In this document: positions 7,180 to 10,445 of the stretch, piece after piece
Position numbering within the stretch: the first letter of the stretch is position 1
Layout: each line of letters starts with the position of its first letter
From: Thauera sp.
Lineage (GTDB): Bacteria > Pseudomonadota > Gammaproteobacteria > Burkholderiales > Rhodocyclaceae
DNA length: 10,445 nt
Assembly (NCBI GenBank): GCA_023150215.1
Contig: JAKLLJ010000096.1
Span: 1 to 10,445 of the forward strand
Direction: 5' to 3'
Position numbers and translations under genes: made by a program
The notes under the pieces: generated by a model
What the model saw: the letters and a program-made list of their open reading frames with translations, nothing else
Databases searched by the model: none
What the model was told of the DNA's origin: nothing

Positions 7180-7225
7180 TGCGGCGGGACACACCAGCAC
7201 GCGCGCCGAGCACTCGGCCGCCGTC

Positions 7226-7297
7226 TTCGCGGCTTCCGCCGCTCCTACAAGGCTCCGGAAGCGCAGCGCCTCCTGTAGGAGTGCCGGCAGGCGCGAA
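7226..7297. repeat. REP doublet (REPIN), locus 3 copy b
   Basis: Minus-oriented REP at 7226-7249 (stem GCGGC/GCCGC, loop GGAA) and plus-oriented REP at 7274-7297 (stem GTGCC/GGCGC with a T-G pair, loop GGCA), 24 nt apart. The loop (AGGCTCCGGAAGC, then CAGCGCCTCC) is a diverged copy of that in the previous doublet, giving a 119-nt tandem period. It ends 29 bases before the suf promoter. Confidence 0.85.
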
Positions 7298-7326
7298 TGG
7301 GGCGACGGCAGCGATTGCATCCCGGC

Positions 7327-7355
7327 TTGACTATACAGTACTGATTTGGTACTTT
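7327..7355 (+). promoter_or_regulatory. suf operon promoter
   Basis: TTGACT (7327-7332) matches five of six -35 bases, and TACTTT (7350-7355) is a weak -10 at a 17-base spacing. TTTAAT at 7354-7359 is an alternative -10 but too far away. The AT-rich stretch 7330-7360 stands out sharply from the GC-rich surroundings and precedes the regulator start codon by about 35 bases. The weak -10 would suit a promoter under regulator control. Confidence 0.55.
7337..7353. promoter_or_regulatory. Likely operator of the Rrf2-type suf regulator
   Basis: AGTAC (7337-7341) and GTACT (7349-7353) form an inverted repeat separated by 7 bases, lying between the -35 and -10 boxes. An 8-bp palindrome, CAGTACTG (7336-7343), overlaps the left arm. 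Rrf2 proteins bind as dimers to such sites and the family often represses its own operon. Assignment to this regulator is inferred from position. Confidence 0.5.
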
Positions 7356-7389
7356 TAATCCAGACCCGATCCACCGCGAGCACACCTCC

Positions 7390-7917
7390 ATGCTGCGCAT
7401 CAGCAAACTCACCGATTACGGCACCCTCATCCTGACCCACATGGCGGGCCACCCCGAGCGTGTTTACAGCGCCGCCGGCCTCGCCGAGGCGCTCGGCCTC
7501 GGCCTACCGACGGTGAGCAAGGTGCTCAAGACGCTCGGTCGCCACGCGCTGGTGAGCAGCCAGCGCGGCGCTCACGGCGGCTATGTGCTGGCGCGCCCGC
7601 CGGAGCGCATCACCATCGCCGACGTGATCGACGCGCTCGAGGACCAGCCCTTCGGGCTCACCGAATGCAGCTCCAGCAGCGGCGTGTGCAGCATCGAATC
7701 GGACTGCCGTATCCGCGACAACTGGCTGCGCATCAACAGCGTGGTGCGCGAGGCCCTGCAGGCGGTCGACATCGCCGACATGGTGCATCCCGCCCGGGGC
7801 AGCCCGTTTGCCACCGCAAGCGCCACCGAACACCGGCTTCACGGCCCCGCACCCCAGCCCGCACGCGCCGCGGCAGCCTGCATCCCCGCCGCGCGCGCAG
7901 ACGACCAGGAGATCTGA
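7390..7917 (+). CDS. Rrf2-family Fe-S responsive regulator of the SUF operon
   Basis: A 175-residue DNA-binding protein. The N terminus (MLRISKLTDYGTLIL, then a winged helix with LPTVSKVLKTLGRHALVSSQRGAHGGYVLARP) is typical of Rrf2/IscR proteins, and closest by memory to the SUF-operon regulators described in Xanthomonas-type genomes. Three cysteines, C93, C100 and C106, stand where IscR holds its [2Fe-2S] cluster, so it probably senses cluster supply. Their spacing (x6, x5) differs slightly from IscR (x5, x5), and IscR's histidine ligand three residues after the last cysteine is replaced by arginine (R109). Residues from about 133 on form an alanine/proline-rich tail without obvious fold. 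No strong Shine-Dalgarno precedes the ATG. The stop codon is one base from the sufB start, whose ribosome site AGGAGA lies inside the last codons, so translation is probably coupled. Confidence 0.88.
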   Translation: MLRISKLTDYGTLILTHMAGHPERVYSAAGLAEALGLGLPTVSKVLKTLGRHALVSSQRGAHGGYVLARPPERITIADVIDALEDQPFGLTECSSSSGVCSIESDCRIRDNWLRINSVVREALQAVDIADMVHPARGSPFATASATEHRLHGPAPQPARAAAACIPAARADDQEI

Positions 7918-7918
7918 C

Positions 7919-9373
<1,455 letters not shown>

Positions 9374-9413
9374 GAACAGCGCTCACAGCCATCGGTGCCC
9401 GGCGCGGCCCACC

Positions 9414-9501
9414 CGCAGGCGCGGCGGCAGCCGCGAACCCTGCCGGAATGACCACGCGGGCTCCGCTCATTGAAGAATTCGCGGCCTCCGCCGCCCCTAC
9501 A
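9414..9501. repeat. Inverted REP pair inside the suf operon
   Basis: A plus-oriented REP at 9414-9437 has a degraded head (CGCAGGC) but an intact stem GCGGC/GCCGC with loop GGCA. A minus-oriented REP at 9478-9501 has head TGTAGGG, stem GCGGC/GCCGC and loop GGAG. The two arms match at 19 of 24 positions, so the transcript could form a long hairpin around a 40-nt loop. The pair lies between the sufB stop and the sufC ribosome site. Confidence 0.8.
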
Positions 9502-9560
9502 GGGTGGTCGTGCATCTGCGCGCAGTGGCCGCCGAACGTGACCACCGGGTAACAAGGAAC

Positions 9561-9566
9561 AGGAAG
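9561..9566 (+). promoter_or_regulatory. sufC ribosome binding site
   Basis: AGGAAG lies 6 bases before the ATG at 9573. It decides the sufC start: the frame is open 23 codons further upstream, but those residues overlap the repeat region and are not SufC-like. Confidence 0.7.
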
Positions 9567-9572
9567 AACACC

Positions 9573-10417
<845 letters not shown>

Positions 10418-10421
<4 letters not shown>

Positions 10422-10445
10422 GCGCGGTCGACTTCTGGCTCGGAC
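10418..10445 (+). CDS. sufD: Start of sufD (partial, cut by window end)
   Basis: An ATG overlaps the sufC stop codon, with GGGAG (10406-10410) 7 bases upstream. Nine codons are visible (MSAVDFWLG). The assignment to SufD, the SufB paralogue completing the SufBC2D complex, rests mainly on gene order (regulator, sufB, sufC), since too little sequence is present to show the family. Confidence 0.7.

Noticed and set aside
5563..7297. Possible CRISPR array
   Set aside because: The 24-nt repeats alternate in orientation, spacers are similar within a locus and there are no cas genes; this is the layout of REP doublets.
7069..7330. Short plus-strand frames across 7069-7330, and similar ones at 4645-4848 and 5538-5930
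   Set aside because: Their translations repeat the same peptide (FRRSYKAP-like), which is simply the REP sequence read as protein.
7808..7918. Upstream extension of sufB into the regulator gene
   Set aside because: The extra 37 residues are not SufB-like, and the ATG at 7919 has a good ribosome site 6 bases upstream.

Overview
The window is GC-rich chromosomal DNA from a proteobacterium. The complete SUF iron-sulfur start (Rrf2 regulator, sufB, sufC, start of sufD), the beta-class glutathione transferase and the GTAG-headed REP repeats all fit a beta- or gammaproteobacterium. A Rhodocyclales-like (Thauera/Azoarcus) or Xanthomonadales-like host is my guess; the sequence alone does not settle it. 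No phage, plasmid, transposase or CRISPR gene is visible, and most genes look like housekeeping genes.

Layout. Positions 1-177 form a leader that may hold the start of a divergent gene on the minus strand. Positions 178-3213 encode a large membrane-anchored sensor diguanylate cyclase: two membrane segments around a periplasmic domain, four PAS-like modules and a GGEEF domain with an intact inhibitory RxxD site. Positions 3321-4592 encode a MetY-type O-acetylhomoserine sulfhydrylase. A repeat-filled gap follows, with a 41-nt hairpin and an inverted REP pair, then a beta-class glutathione S-transferase (4884-5489). Directly after its stop codon lies a tandem heptamer array and then two tandem palindromic REP doublets. 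A DUF423 membrane protein (5818-6192, plus strand) converges on a two-gene minus-strand unit (7002 down to 6282): a 61-residue unknown protein overlapping a histidine-rich fatty acid hydroxylase/sterol desaturase-like membrane protein. A second pair of tandem REP doublets (7107-7297) separates this unit from the suf operon.

The suf operon starts from a promoter near 7327-7355 that overlaps an inverted repeat, a likely operator for the first gene product. The regulator (7390-7917) is followed after one base by sufB (7919-9373). A 199-nt gap holding another REP pair follows, then sufC (9573-10421), which overlaps the start of sufD (10418 onward, cut by the window end). SufB, SufC and SufD would form the SufBC2D scaffold that builds iron-sulfur clusters. 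The regulator carries three cysteines in the right place to sense clusters and close a feedback loop.

The least ordinary feature is the repeat content. Twelve copies of a 24-nt REP occur in four intergenic loci. Each has a conserved TGTAGGA head, a 5-bp stem with compensatory base changes, a GGNN loop and a GAA tail. They are arranged as inverted pairs with regular spacing, including one pair inside the suf operon. I see no clearly new multi-gene system here.
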